From: Convivina praedatoris
Lineage (GTDB): Bacteria > Bacillota > Bacilli > Lactobacillales > Lactobacillaceae
Direction: 5' to 3'
NCBI RefSeq assembly: GCF_933208495.1
Contig: NZ_CAKOET010000001.1
Span: 186,001 to 250,000 of the forward strand
Length of the DNA stretch: 64,000 nt
The notes beneath the pieces are model-generated. The model was not told where the DNA came from. It worked only from the letters and a program-made list of their open reading frames with translations, and searched no databases. The position numbers and the translations under genes are program-made. Shown here piece after piece: positions 45,359 to 55,300 of this stretch; the first letter of the stretch is position 1, and each line of letters begins with the position of its first letter.

Positions 45359-46240
45359 ATGTACTTAGGAAAAATGGAAATTTTAGAAAATGAACCTCTT
45401 GCACCATATGCTTATACCCAAGCTGGTGGCCCAGCGGATTTTTTAGCTCAGCCAGAGACGATTGAAGAACTACGCAGTCTTTTAAATTGGGCACAGGAGC
45501 GAGAATTACCAATTTTTGCCTTTGGTCGTCTTTCAAATATTGTTGTACGTAATGGCGGTCTTAAAGGTTTAGTAATTTTATTGTCGAATTTAAAGACCAT
45601 TGAGCAAATTGATGCAAACACCATTCGCGCTCAAGCTGGTTGCGACTTAATTTGGGCCGCTAATCAAGCCTTAGCATGGCGCTTAAGTGGCTTGGAATGG
45701 GGCGCTGGAATTCCCGGTAGTGTTGGTGGAGCAGTCTTTATGAATGCTGGTGCTTACGGCGGACAGGCCGACATGGTGGTGCAGCAAGTAACCGCCTTAA
45801 TGCCCGATGGGCAGTTAGTGACCTTTACCAAAGACCAATTAGCTTTTGGTTACCGTCAATCGGTGTTCCAAGCTAATGGGGGCGTGATTGTTAGCGCTGA
45901 TTTTGCCCTTAAACCAGCCGATCCAGCTTTAATTCTGGCTCAAATGGATGAAAATAATTATCGAAGAGCTAGTAAACAACCCCTTAGTTACCCATCAAAT
46001 GGGTCAGTCTTTAAGCGACCGGTCGGTCATTTTGCCGGCAAGTTAATTATGGATGCCGGTTTGCAGGGGAGTCGACGGGGTGGCGTAGAAGTTTCTAAAA
46101 AACATGCGGGCTTTATGGTCAACGTCGACCGGGGCAATGGAAATGATTATGAAGACTTAATTCATTATGTTCAAGCAACCATTAAAGACCAAGATGGATT
46201 AGACTTGGAAACTGAAGTCCGTATTATGGGAGAACGTTAA
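45359..46240 (+). CDS. murB: UDP-N-acetylenolpyruvoylglucosamine reductase
   Basis: MurB reduces UDP-GlcNAc-enolpyruvate to UDP-MurNAc with NADPH and FAD, an early peptidoglycan step. The ATG at 45359 lies nine bases after AGGAG; an in-frame TTG at 45350 touches that site and is unlikely. The 293 residues show 'GAGIPGSVGGAVFMNAGAYGG', 'FGYRQSVFQ', the catalytic serine in 'NGSVFKRP' and the late glutamate in 'LETEVRIMG'. The usual GNGSN flavin loop reads GRLSN here, a visible deviation. Confidence 0.94.
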   Translation: MYLGKMEILENEPLAPYAYTQAGGPADFLAQPETIEELRSLLNWAQERELPIFAFGRLSNIVVRNGGLKGLVILLSNLKTIEQIDANTIRAQAGCDLIWAANQALAWRLSGLEWGAGIPGSVGGAVFMNAGAYGGQADMVVQQVTALMPDGQLVTFTKDQLAFGYRQSVFQANGGVIVSADFALKPADPALILAQMDENNYRRASKQPLSYPSNGSVFKRPVGHFAGKLIMDAGLQGSRRGGVEVSKKHAGFMVNVDRGNGNDYEDLIHYVQATIKDQDGLDLETEVRIMGER

Positions 46241-46243
46241 ACT

Positions 46244-48349
46244 ATGGGAATTATTGAACTGATCATTGTATTAGTGATTGGCGTTACTGTTTCAAATATT
46301 ATCTCGCACTTCATTCCCTTCATACCAATTAGTCTATTTCAAATTTCAATTGGGTTAGCCTTAGCTTTGGTAGCGGGAGTTGATATTAAAGTTGATAGTC
46401 ATTGGTTTATGCTGCTTTTTGTCGCGCCCTTGCTATTTAACGATGCTTGGCGTTTTCCAAAAAGAGAACTTTGGGAGCTCCGGGGACCGATTTTAGGAAA
46501 TGCCATTTTACTGGTGTTGATTACTACGCTGGTCGGTGGTTTTTTAATACATATTGTGGTACCTCAGTTACCAATTTCAGTCGCTTTGGCCTTGGCTGCG
46601 GTGATTTCTCCGACTGATCCAGTGGCTGTCCAAGCAATTGCTAAACGAGTAAAATTACCCGAAAACGTCATGCACGTGGTTACTGGGGAGAGTTTAGTTA
46701 ATGATGCCACTGGCTTGGTTAGTTTTAATACGGCGGTTAAGGCGACAGTAGTTGGTAGTTTTATGATTGGGGAGGCTTTGATTAACTTTGCCTGGATGAC
46801 AATTGCCGGTGTCATCGTTGGCGGTTTGCTTGGAGCCCTAATTGTGTGGGTTCGTGATTCGATTGCCCGTTTTGGCCTAAATGATATTGTGTTTTACACT
46901 GTGATTACCTTGTTAATTCCCTTTATTGTATATTGGGATGCCGAAGTGCCGGTGCATTCATCGGGCTTGATTGCCGTGGTGACTGCTGGAATTGTGGCTA
47001 AGTTGCTTAATGATCGCCATCAAGGGCTCCAATCTCCGGAAGCTTCAATTATGTCGGTTCATATTTGGGAAGTATGGGTCTACTTACTAAATGGTCTGAT
47101 CTTTGTCTTATTGGGGATCATTCTGCCGTCTGCTACCCATAATATTTTTGAAAGTAACCAAATTCATAACTTTACGGCGATTTATTATGGTTTTATGGTG
47201 TGGTTGATTATCTTTAGTCTTCGTTCCCTATGGGCCTATGGTATTCAATGGGGACATTATTGGCGCCATCATAAGGGAGTTCCTTCGTTTCGTACTGCGA
47301 TTATTTCCGGTTTAACCGGGGTTCGTGGGGCGGTTACCATGGCGGCGGTCCTAACGATTCCAACTATGACTGCCAGCGGCCAGGTTTTTCCAGGCCGAGA
47401 TTTGGTGATTTTCTTAGCAGCGATGGTGGTTATTTTAAGTTTGTTAGTGGCTTCGATTATGTTGCCAATTGTGACGAAGCAAAAAACTCGACATGATTTC
47501 ACTCAGCCGGAAATGGACGTAGAAATTGATGGCGACGATGATCCAACGGATAAGAAGACTAAACAGTTAGATGAAGTTCAGGCTCGAATTTGGATTGTAC
47601 GGATTGGCATTCAACAGCTACGTGATTCACAAAATGATGAAAATCGGCGGATTATCTTTGAACTAGTTACCCGACGCCAAAAAACGATTCGCCAATTACG
47701 TCAAGAAATTGGTGATGATTCCAACCAGTATGATTTAATTTCTGAACAGGAACAAGAATTACTAGATAGTGCTGTTCAAGCTGAACGAGATGCCTTACAA
47801 CAGCTATTAGTTACTGAAAAAATTTCACCAATGACCTATTCAATTCAAGCCCGTCATTTGGATCAAGTAGCTGATAGTTTGGAAAGTCACCATCGTTACC
47901 GTGCCCAGCGCGGTTTGAAGCCACTGCTACATAAAGCACGCGTAGCTATTCATATTTGGTTGTCAGGCCAATCAAGTGATAAAGTTAGAGAAGAAAGTGA
48001 TTTAGTAGTTCGGGAAATGTCCAAGGCTGCTATAAAATGTTTATCTGATTTAGCTAGTGAACAAGTGGGAGATACGGTTAGTCAGCGAATTTACCGTCAG
48101 TCAGCTTATAATTTGATTGTTGTTTATCGTTATCAAATTGAGCAGGCTAAACACAGTGATTCGATTTCCCAACGTGACCTCGACGATCGTTGGCGTTTGG
48201 AATTGGAGTTGAAGGCTTTAAATGCTGAACGTGATATGACTCAGCAGTTGTACGAACAGGGACGGATTAACCGACAAACCAGTATTAACTTACGCCAATT
48301 CATTAACTATGCAGAAACAAAGGCCTTGGTGGGTCGCAATGAGGAGTAG
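46244..48349 (+). CDS. NhaP-type Na+(K+)/H+ antiporter
   Basis: A 701-residue CPA1-family antiporter. About twelve membrane helices (1-415) include the ion-binding motif 'ISPTDPVAVQAIAKR' (ND/DP type) and 'TGESLVNDATGLV'. A long cytosolic C-terminus (about 420-701), helical and charged, follows; I see no clear RCK domain in it. It starts three bases after murB and ends three bases before cdaA, so it is transcribed with the c-di-AMP cyclase operon. That link hints at c-di-AMP and cation homeostasis acting together. Confidence 0.88.
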   Translation: MGIIELIIVLVIGVTVSNIISHFIPFIPISLFQISIGLALALVAGVDIKVDSHWFMLLFVAPLLFNDAWRFPKRELWELRGPILGNAILLVLITTLVGGFLIHIVVPQLPISVALALAAVISPTDPVAVQAIAKRVKLPENVMHVVTGESLVNDATGLVSFNTAVKATVVGSFMIGEALINFAWMTIAGVIVGGLLGALIVWVRDSIARFGLNDIVFYTVITLLIPFIVYWDAEVPVHSSGLIAVVTAGIVAKLLNDRHQGLQSPEASIMSVHIWEVWVYLLNGLIFVLLGIILPSATHNIFESNQIHNFTAIYYGFMVWLIIFSLRSLWAYGIQWGHYWRHHKGVPSFRTAIISGLTGVRGAVTMAAVLTIPTMTASGQVFPGRDLVIFLAAMVVILSLLVASIMLPIVTKQKTRHDFTQPEMDVEIDGDDDPTDKKTKQLDEVQARIWIVRIGIQQLRDSQNDENRRIIFELVTRRQKTIRQLRQEIGDDSNQYDLISEQEQELLDSAVQAERDALQQLLVTEKISPMTYSIQARHLDQVADSLESHHRYRAQRGLKPLLHKARVAIHIWLSGQSSDKVREESDLVVREMSKAAIKCLSDLASEQVGDTVSQRIYRQSAYNLIVVYRYQIEQAKHSDSISQRDLDDRWRLELELKALNAERDMTQQLYEQGRINRQTSINLRQFINYAETKALVGRNEE

Positions 48350-48352
48350 AAG

Positions 48353-49174
48353 ATGGATTTTTTGTCATATGTAACTGGTAATAATCTAGTTCATTTGCTA
48401 GATATTCTTATCATTTGGTTTTTACTTTACAAGGTGATTACCTTTGTTGAAGGAACGCGAGCCCTGCAAATTTTGTTAGGAATCGGAGCCATCATTTTAA
48501 TCAAGGTCATGAGCTGGTATACCGGTTTAACCACGGTTTCTTGGTTGATGGATCAATTAATTACTTGGGCGCCAATTGCGCTTGTAGTTATTTTCCAGCA
48601 AGAAATTCGACGGGGACTGGAAAGTTTAGGACGGCGGATGACCGTTCGGCGACGGCATTTAGATAATGCGCAGGCTCATGAGTTAATTCAATCTTTGGAT
48701 ATGGCCTTGCAATATATGTCTAAACGGCGCATTGGGGCGTTAATAACCATTAATCGCAAGGAAAGTTTAGAAGAATATATTAAAACTGGGATTGCTTTAG
48801 ATGCTGATGTCAGTGGACAATTACTGGTTAATATTTTTATTCCCAATACACCATTACATGATGGTGCCGTGATTATTAATAATGGCCGAATTGCGGTTGC
48901 CGCAGCATATTTACCGCTATCAGAGAGTAGTCGTATTCCAAAGGAACTGGGAACCCGTCACCGGGCTGCGGTAGGGATTTCTGAAGCCACGGATGCCTTG
49001 ACAATTGTGGTTTCTGAAGAGACTGGTGAAATTACCATTACACAAAATGGCGAGATGTTACGTAATATGAATTCAGAGACTTATACGAACTTCTTTGAAA
49101 AGCAGTTTATTAGAGTGGAGGCAACGGTTAAACAACCTTGGTATCGTAAATTTATGGGGAGGTTTGGTCAATGA
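48353..49174 (+). CDS. cdaA: Diadenylate cyclase CdaA
   Basis: CdaA makes cyclic di-AMP from two ATP at the membrane. The 273 residues have three N-terminal membrane helices (about 12-85) and the DAC domain with the catalytic DGA (170-172, in PLHDGAVII) and RHR (202-204, in GTRHRAA). Both motifs are intact. GAGGAG precedes the ATG. It overlaps cdaR by four bases, and glmM follows, the conserved cdaA-cdaR-glmM operon. Confidence 0.97.
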   Translation: MDFLSYVTGNNLVHLLDILIIWFLLYKVITFVEGTRALQILLGIGAIILIKVMSWYTGLTTVSWLMDQLITWAPIALVVIFQQEIRRGLESLGRRMTVRRRHLDNAQAHELIQSLDMALQYMSKRRIGALITINRKESLEEYIKTGIALDADVSGQLLVNIFIPNTPLHDGAVIINNGRIAVAAAYLPLSESSRIPKELGTRHRAAVGISEATDALTIVVSEETGEITITQNGEMLRNMNSETYTNFFEKQFIRVEATVKQPWYRKFMGRFGQ

Positions 49175-50118
49175 ATAAATGGACGAATTCAAAGATTTTA
49201 AACCTGATTTTCTCGTTGTTGCTAGCAATTTTGCTCTCTGCATATGTATTGAGTACCCAATCGGCTAGTCGCAATGGTAACAATGAATTTACTTCAATTT
49301 TGCCTGAGAAAAAAATAAACCTAACAGTTCCGCTTAATCTGCAATATAATAATGACGAATACGTTGTGGTGGGCGCACCGACTTCGGTAAGTTTGGCGGT
49401 GCATGGACCAGCGGCTTTAGTGACTACGACGCAAAGTCATAATGATATTCAGGCCGTTGCTGATTTGCGCGATTTGGGTGTGGGACAGCACACAGTGAAA
49501 TTGGCCGTTAAGGGCGTTAATTCGGCGTTAACCTCAACAGTTAGCCCGCAGACGGTTAATGTTACGATCGCTAAGAAAACCTTAGAGAAATGTAAAATAA
49601 AGATAAACTATGACGAGAGTAAGCTAGCCCAGGGATATTCAGTTGTTAATAGTGTTATTAATCCTAAAACGGTTACTGTATCGGGTCCAAAATCAAACGT
49701 GGATGCCGTTGACCATGTTACGGCTGAGGTTGAATTAGCCAAAGATACTAAGGCTAATGTTAACCAAACCGTAAAATTAGTCGCCTATGATCGTAATGGC
49801 ACGCCGGTAGAAGTCCAATTAAGTAATCGAACGGCTGAAATTAATTTAACGGTGAATAATAGTGATGCTAGCAAGAAGGTTGATTTGGTGGCTGATCCTA
49901 GCGATGGAGATGCTAATAACTTCAATATTACTTTAGGCGCAAAGACGGTCACAATTTTCGGAGCAAGTGATGCCTTGTCTAATATTGATCAGATTAAGGT
50001 GCCGGTGGATTTAAGCCAGATTACTGAAAAAACAATCTTACATGTCGATTTACCCAAGCAACAAGGGATTAATCGTTATAGTGAATCAACAGTTGAGGTG
50101 ACAGTTACACCTAAATAA
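49171..50118 (+). CDS. cdaR: CdaA regulator, YbbR-domain protein
   Basis: CdaR modulates CdaA from outside the membrane. The 315 residues have one N-terminal membrane helix (about 10-28) and about three extracellular YbbR repeats, each with a 'V.V..P..V.V.G' strand pattern (for example VVGAPTSVSLAVHGP, NPKTVTVSGPKSNV, LGAKTVTIFGASDAL). Overlap with cdaA indicates coupling; glmM follows after 45 bases. Confidence 0.93.
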   Translation: MNKWTNSKILNLIFSLLLAILLSAYVLSTQSASRNGNNEFTSILPEKKINLTVPLNLQYNNDEYVVVGAPTSVSLAVHGPAALVTTTQSHNDIQAVADLRDLGVGQHTVKLAVKGVNSALTSTVSPQTVNVTIAKKTLEKCKIKINYDESKLAQGYSVVNSVINPKTVTVSGPKSNVDAVDHVTAEVELAKDTKANVNQTVKLVAYDRNGTPVEVQLSNRTAEINLTVNNSDASKKVDLVADPSDGDANNFNITLGAKTVTIFGASDALSNIDQIKVPVDLSQITEKTILHVDLPKQQGINRYSESTVEVTVTPK

Positions 50119-50148
50119 GGAGAACTGGTAATTTTAAATTTGCCAGTT
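50117..50148 (+). promoter_or_regulatory. glmM initiation region: distal SD plus hairpin
   Basis: AAGGAG (50117-50122) is followed at once by AACTGG (50123-50128), which pairs with CCAGTT (50143-50148); A-T and G-U pairs may extend the stem inward. The ATG at 50164 lies 41 bases from the SD but about 15 if the hairpin is looped out. A weaker GGGAG (50150-50154) is a competing local site. Confidence 0.5.
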
Positions 50149-50163
50149 GGGAGTAGAAATTTC

Positions 50164-51540
50164 ATGACAGATTTTAAGTTAAAGTATTTTGGTACGGACG
50201 GTGTCCGTGGCATTGCTAATCAGACTTTAAGCCCTGAATTAGCCTTTCGGCTGGGTCGTACGGGTGGAACAGTTTTAACTCGTCACAACGATGACGCAAC
50301 TAAAAAGCCGGTCGTGATTGTTGGTCGCGACACTCGAATTTCGGGCGAAATGTTGGAAGAATCCATTATTTCTGGTTTACTATCCGTCGGCGTGGATGTT
50401 TTACGATTAGGTGTTATTACGACGCCCGCCGTAGCTTACTTGGTTGAAAGTCTGCAGGCTGATGCTGGGATTCAAATTACCGCTTCCCATAACCCAGCTC
50501 GTGATAATGGCATTAAGTTCTTTGGTAACGATGGTTTTAAGTTATCCGATGAGTTAGAATATGAAATCGAAAAGTTGCTAGATGCCAGCCAAGATCAGTT
50601 GCCTCGGCCAACGGCTACTGGTTTGGGAGTAGTGAATAATTATCCTGAAGGGGCTCAGAAGTATTTAGCCTTTTTGCAAAAGACCATCCCTACCAATTTA
50701 AGTGGTTTACATGTAGCTTTGGATGGTGCCAACGGCGCAACAAGTTTCTTGATTCCGCGGTTGTGTGCTGATTTGGATCTTGATTTTAATACGATGGGGA
50801 CCAAACCGGACGGTTTAAACATCAATGATCAGGTGGGATCTACCCATCCGCAAGCACTGGCTCAAATGGTCACTGAAGGTGACTATGATGCTGGTTTAGC
50901 CTTTGATGGTGATGGTGATCGTTTGATTGCCGTTGATGAGACTGGTCAGATTGTTGATGGCGATAAAATTATGTTTATCACTGCTAAGTTTTTGAATGAA
51001 CAGGGTTTGCTAAAGCATAGTACGGTTGTTTCGACTGTGATGAGTAACATTGGTTTTTATAAGGCCTTAGCTCAAAATGGTATTGAAAGCGTACAAACTG
51101 CGGTTGGTGATCGTTACGTTATGGAAGAAATGATTGCAGATGATTACAATCTAGGTGGGGAACAATCTGGACACATTATTTTTAGAGATTGGGCCAAGAC
51201 TGGGGACGGACTCTTGACGGCCTTACAGCTGCTGTTTGTGATGAAGGAAAGCGGTAAAAAGTTGTCTGAATTGGCAGCTGAAGTGACCCTTTATCCGCAA
51301 AAATTGGTTAACGTTCCGGTTGAAAACAAGGCCGAAATGTTAGAAAATCCAGCTATTCAGGCTGAGATTAAGGCTGTGGAAGAAACTATGGCTGGGGACG
51401 GCCGAGTTTTGGTTCGTCCTTCGGGAACGGAATCATTACTGCGAGTAATGGCTGAAGCACCAACGGTTGAATTAGTTGACCGCTATGTAGAAGATATTGT
51501 CAAGGTTGTGGAAGAGCAAGCCCAGCCAAAAAAGGACTGA
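50164..51540 (+). CDS. glmM: Phosphoglucosamine mutase
   Basis: GlmM converts glucosamine-6-P to glucosamine-1-P for UDP-GlcNAc and wall synthesis. The start at 50164 gives [16 protein letters not shown], close to the family N-terminus; an in-frame TTG at 50140 adds eight residues without homology and is less likely. In 458 residues: catalytic serine about 108 in '[11 protein letters not shown]', metal loop '[12 protein letters not shown]', sugar loop 'GGEQSGH' and phosphate loop '[12 protein letters not shown]'. It ends the cdaA operon at a terminator. Confidence 0.96.
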   Translation: MTDFKLKYFGTDGVRGIANQTLSPELAFRLGRTGGTVLTRHNDDATKKPVVIVGRDTRISGEMLEESIISGLLSVGVDVLRLGVITTPAVAYLVESLQADAGIQITASHNPARDNGIKFFGNDGFKLSDELEYEIEKLLDASQDQLPRPTATGLGVVNNYPEGAQKYLAFLQKTIPTNLSGLHVALDGANGATSFLIPRLCADLDLDFNTMGTKPDGLNINDQVGSTHPQALAQMVTEGDYDAGLAFDGDGDRLIAVDETGQIVDGDKIMFITAKFLNEQGLLKHSTVVSTVMSNIGFYKALAQNGIESVQTAVGDRYVMEEMIADDYNLGGEQSGHIIFRDWAKTGDGLLTALQLLFVMKESGKKLSELAAEVTLYPQKLVNVPVENKAEMLENPAIQAEIKAVEETMAGDGRVLVRPSGTESLLRVMAEAPTVELVDRYVEDIVKVVEEQAQPKKD

Positions 51541-51559
51541 TAAGAATCAGTCCTTTTTT
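51531..51559 (+). terminator. Terminator overlapping the glmM stop
   Basis: AAAGGACTGAT and ATCAGTCCTTT pair around AAGA, followed by a T run. The left arm includes the glmM stop codon. Confidence 0.92.
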
Positions 51560-51585
51560 ATAATGATCAAGCTACTTTTAATATT

Positions 51586-51594
51586 TGGTATAAT
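51586..51594 (+). promoter_or_regulatory. Extended -10 promoter before rnc
   Basis: TGGTATAAT is a perfect extended -10, identical to the one before the DUF402 gene. No clear -35 precedes it. It can drive the rnc-smc-ftsY-ylxM-ffh group. Confidence 0.72.
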
Positions 51595-51625
51595 GGTTGT
51601 AAATCAGTTTTGAAAGGAATTTAAC

Positions 51626-52330
51626 GTGTCACAGGCTAGTTTCAAAGAATTTTTGTGGAAGAACTATCAGATTGCTTTTAAGAATCAAGAATTATTGCAA
51701 GAGGCTCTTACCCAGCGGAATTATCTTAATGAACATCCGCAAGAGCGTGGTCGTGATTACCAACGCTTGGAGTTTTTGGGGGATGCGGTGATGCAAGAGG
51801 CCGTGACTGAATACTTATTTAAGCGTTATCCTAATTGGCATGAAGGTCAGCTGACTGAAATGCGAATCACAATGGTTCAAACGCGCTCTTTTGCTCATTT
51901 TGCCCGTTTGATTCATCTTGATGAGGGAATTCGTTTGGGTAAAGGCGAAGAGATGAATGGTGCTCGTAATCGTGACAGCCTCTTAGAGGATGTTTGGGAG
52001 GCCTTTATCGGAGCCTTGTATTTGGATCAAGGTAGTCAAGTGTTACGTCAATTATTAGAAAAGACTTTATTTGCTGCAATTGATGATAACTTCTTTGATC
52101 AATTTATTGATTTTAAAAGTCGTTTACAGGAACGGTTACAAGTTAAAGGCGCTGTCGCAATTGAATATGTAACCCTTAAGGAAGAATTACTACCGGATCA
52201 CATTCAACGTTTTGAAGTCAGTGTTTCCGTGGATGGTCAGGAGTTAGCCCAAGGAAGTGGTCGATCAATTAAAGACGCTGAAAAAGCGGCTGCCCGTTTG
52301 GCCCTTCAGGAATTGGATAATAAGAAGTAG
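51626..52330 (+). CDS. rnc: Ribonuclease III
   Basis: RNase III cuts double-stranded RNA in rRNA maturation and mRNA turnover. The start is GTG after GAAAGGA. The 234 residues include the signature 'RLEFLGDAVMQEAV' with catalytic acids, 'DVWEAFIGALYLDQG', and a C-terminal double-stranded RNA-binding domain (about 160-232) ending 'KDAEKAAARLALQELD'. It is followed three bases later by smc, as in most Firmicutes. Confidence 0.96.
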   Translation: MSQASFKEFLWKNYQIAFKNQELLQEALTQRNYLNEHPQERGRDYQRLEFLGDAVMQEAVTEYLFKRYPNWHEGQLTEMRITMVQTRSFAHFARLIHLDEGIRLGKGEEMNGARNRDSLLEDVWEAFIGALYLDQGSQVLRQLLEKTLFAAIDDNFFDQFIDFKSRLQERLQVKGAVAIEYVTLKEELLPDHIQRFEVSVSVDGQELAQGSGRSIKDAEKAAARLALQELDNKK

Positions 52331-52333
52331 TCT

Positions 52334-55300
52334 ATGAAGTTAAAAACGCTAGAAATTAGTGGATTTAAATCTTTTGCCGATAAAACTGTGATTGATTTTA
52401 TGCCGGGAATGACTGGTATTGTTGGACCCAATGGATCTGGTAAGTCCAATATCATTGAAGCTATTCGCTGGGTCATGGGTGAACAAAGTGCTAAAGACCT
52501 GCGTGGTAATAAAATGAGTGACGTCATTTTTGCGGGAACTAAAAAACGCCGGGCCCTAAATCGTGCTGAAGTGGCGATTACGTTTGATAATAGTGATCAC
52601 TACGTTAAGTCCGATTACACTGAAATTCGGATCACCCGTCGCCTATATCGTACAGGGGAAAGTGTTTACCAGCTCAATGGGAGTGACTGCCGCCTGCGTG
52701 ATATTCATGAATTATTTATGGATACTGGTTTAGGTCGGGAAGGCTTTTCAATCATTTCCCAAGGGCGGGTTGAAAGTATTTTTAATGCTAAGCCAGAAGA
52801 TCGTCGCGGTATTATTGAAGAAGTGGCCGGGGTTTATAAATATAAACAAAATAAACATAAAGCTCAGCAAGATTTAGCCCAAACCCAACTGAATTTAGAC
52901 CGACTCTACGATATTATTACTGAGGTACAAAATCAGTTGGAACCGTTGGAAAAACAAGCCACGGTTGCCCACCAGTATTTAAAGCAGCGCGAACAGTATG
53001 AAAAATTAGATCAGCAGCGATTGTGCCTAGAATTAAAGCAGGTTAATGATCAATTACAACAACGACAAGTGGCTTTAAGCGAGCAAAATCAAGACCTAGA
53101 CAAGGATAAAGGGCAGTTAGCCAATCGTCAATCTGAGTTGGAACATAGCCGGCAGGAGCAATTAAACTTACAGCAAGAGCGAGATAATCTCCAAACTAAA
53201 CTGGTGGCTGGTACGCAAGGTAAAGAGCGATTAATTGCTAGTCAGCAGTTAGCTGAACAGAAGTTAGGCAGCTTGGAGCGAGAAAATCAACAATTAACCA
53301 GCCAAGCTCAGCAACTTAGCCAAACGCTTCAAAGTAAGCAAACTGATTTAAATGCTTTACAGCAACAAATGTCAGTTTGGCAAGATCAAAAAGCGAACCT
53401 CAGTGCTAAAATTGCTGAAATTGATCAAACTTATGGTGCTAATCGTCTTAAAGATTTAGAAATTCAGCTTGAAAATCATCGTCGTACTTATATTCAAACC
53501 CTACAAAATGTAGCTAATTTACATAATAATTATAACTACCAGGTTAAAAATCAAACCCAACTAGCCCATCAAATTAGCCAGCAAAGTAAAGATATTAAAG
53601 TTGCCAAAGATCAGTTAGCCCAGGCTCAAGCGGTACTGGCACAATATCAAGCTGATCATCCTAGTCAGACAGAACAGCCTCGGAAAAATTGGGATGAAAA
53701 AATTCAGCAATTAACCCAAACTTTACAAGACCTGCAAAACAAATATCAAACCCTAACTGATCAATGGCGGTTGGCTCAGCGTCAATTAGAAACTAAGCAA
53801 AGTCGTTATGAAGCGATGAAAGCCTTGGATGATTATGCTGGCTTTTATCAAGGGGTTCGCAACCTAATGAACCCTAATGTTCGGCAACAATTTATCGGAA
53901 TTAAGGGTGCTGTGGCCGAATTAATGACAGTTCCTAGCCGCTATACCTTAGCGGTTGAGACTGTCTTAGGCGGGGCTTTACAGCAGATTGTGGTCGATTC
54001 AACGGGAACAGCCAAGGAAATTGTTCGCTATTTAACCCAAAAACGATTGGGACGGGTTACAATTTTACCTTTGGATACTATTCGTAGTCGTCAAATTCGT
54101 GATTTACAAGCAGTTAGTCAGCTCGATGGTTTTGTGGGTTTGGCTGCCGATTTGGTGACTATGCCCAGTGGGATGGACAATATTAAATCATCCTTGCTAG
54201 GGACGACAGTAGTAGCTGAAAATCTGGATGCAGCAACTAAGATTGCGCAAAAGGGACAGCATCGATTTCGGGTTGTTTCCCTGGATGGGCAGCTAGTCAA
54301 TGCTGGTGGTTCTATTACTGGAGGAGCGAATCAACGCCAAGGGCATACGCTCTTAAGCCGGCAGGCTCAACTCCAGGAATTAACTCAATCTTTAGAAAAT
54401 GAGCAGGATAAATTTGAGCAATTAACTGCTCAACGAGATGCTTGTCAGCAAGCCGGCATTCAGGCCCAACAGACCTTAGCCGACGCTAAACAAGCACAAC
54501 AAGAGCAGGAAAATCAGGTCAATCAGACTGATTATGAGCTAAGCCGTAAGGAAGACGCCTGCCAACAACATCAGCGACTGGTGCATGGGCTGGAACAAGA
54601 ACTAGCTGATTTAAAAGAGCAACAAAATCAGTTAACAGAGCAAATTCAAGTCAGTCAAACTGATTGGCAGAGTGCTCAGACTCAGCAAACTAATCAGGAA
54701 GTAGCCACTGAAAAGCTTAATCAACAGTTAGCCCAACTAAATCAAGATTTAGAGGGGGTTAATCAACAACGTAATCAGTATCAAAATGAATTGGTAGCTG
54801 TTCAAACGCGCTTAGAAAGTGCTCAAAACGACAGTCAGCGTTTACAGGTTGAACTAAGTCAGATTCAGGAAAGTCAAACGGTGTTACAACAACGCCAGGC
54901 GCAACTTAAAACGGATGTTGATCACAGTCAAAATGCACTTCAAGTTGAAGCTGAGTTAGCAGCGATTCAAAAAGAACTCGAACAGGTTCAAGCAGCAATT
55001 CAAATTAAACAACAAGCTTGGGCGCAACTTTTAAAGCAGATTAAGCATTTAGAGGAACAATTAAGACAGCAACAAGACCAACTCAATCAAAAGATGAGTC
55101 AAGTTAGTCAAATGGATCTAGCCTTAAAACAAACGCAACGATATCGCGAAGGTTTAGCTAGTGATTTACTTAGCCAATATGGTATTCAAGCTAGCCAAGA
55201 TTTAACTGTCTATCAAACAAATCAATCGTTGGGACAACTCAAGGATCAGTTACATGGGTTAAAAAGTGCCTTAAATCAATTAGGATCAGTCAACATTGGT

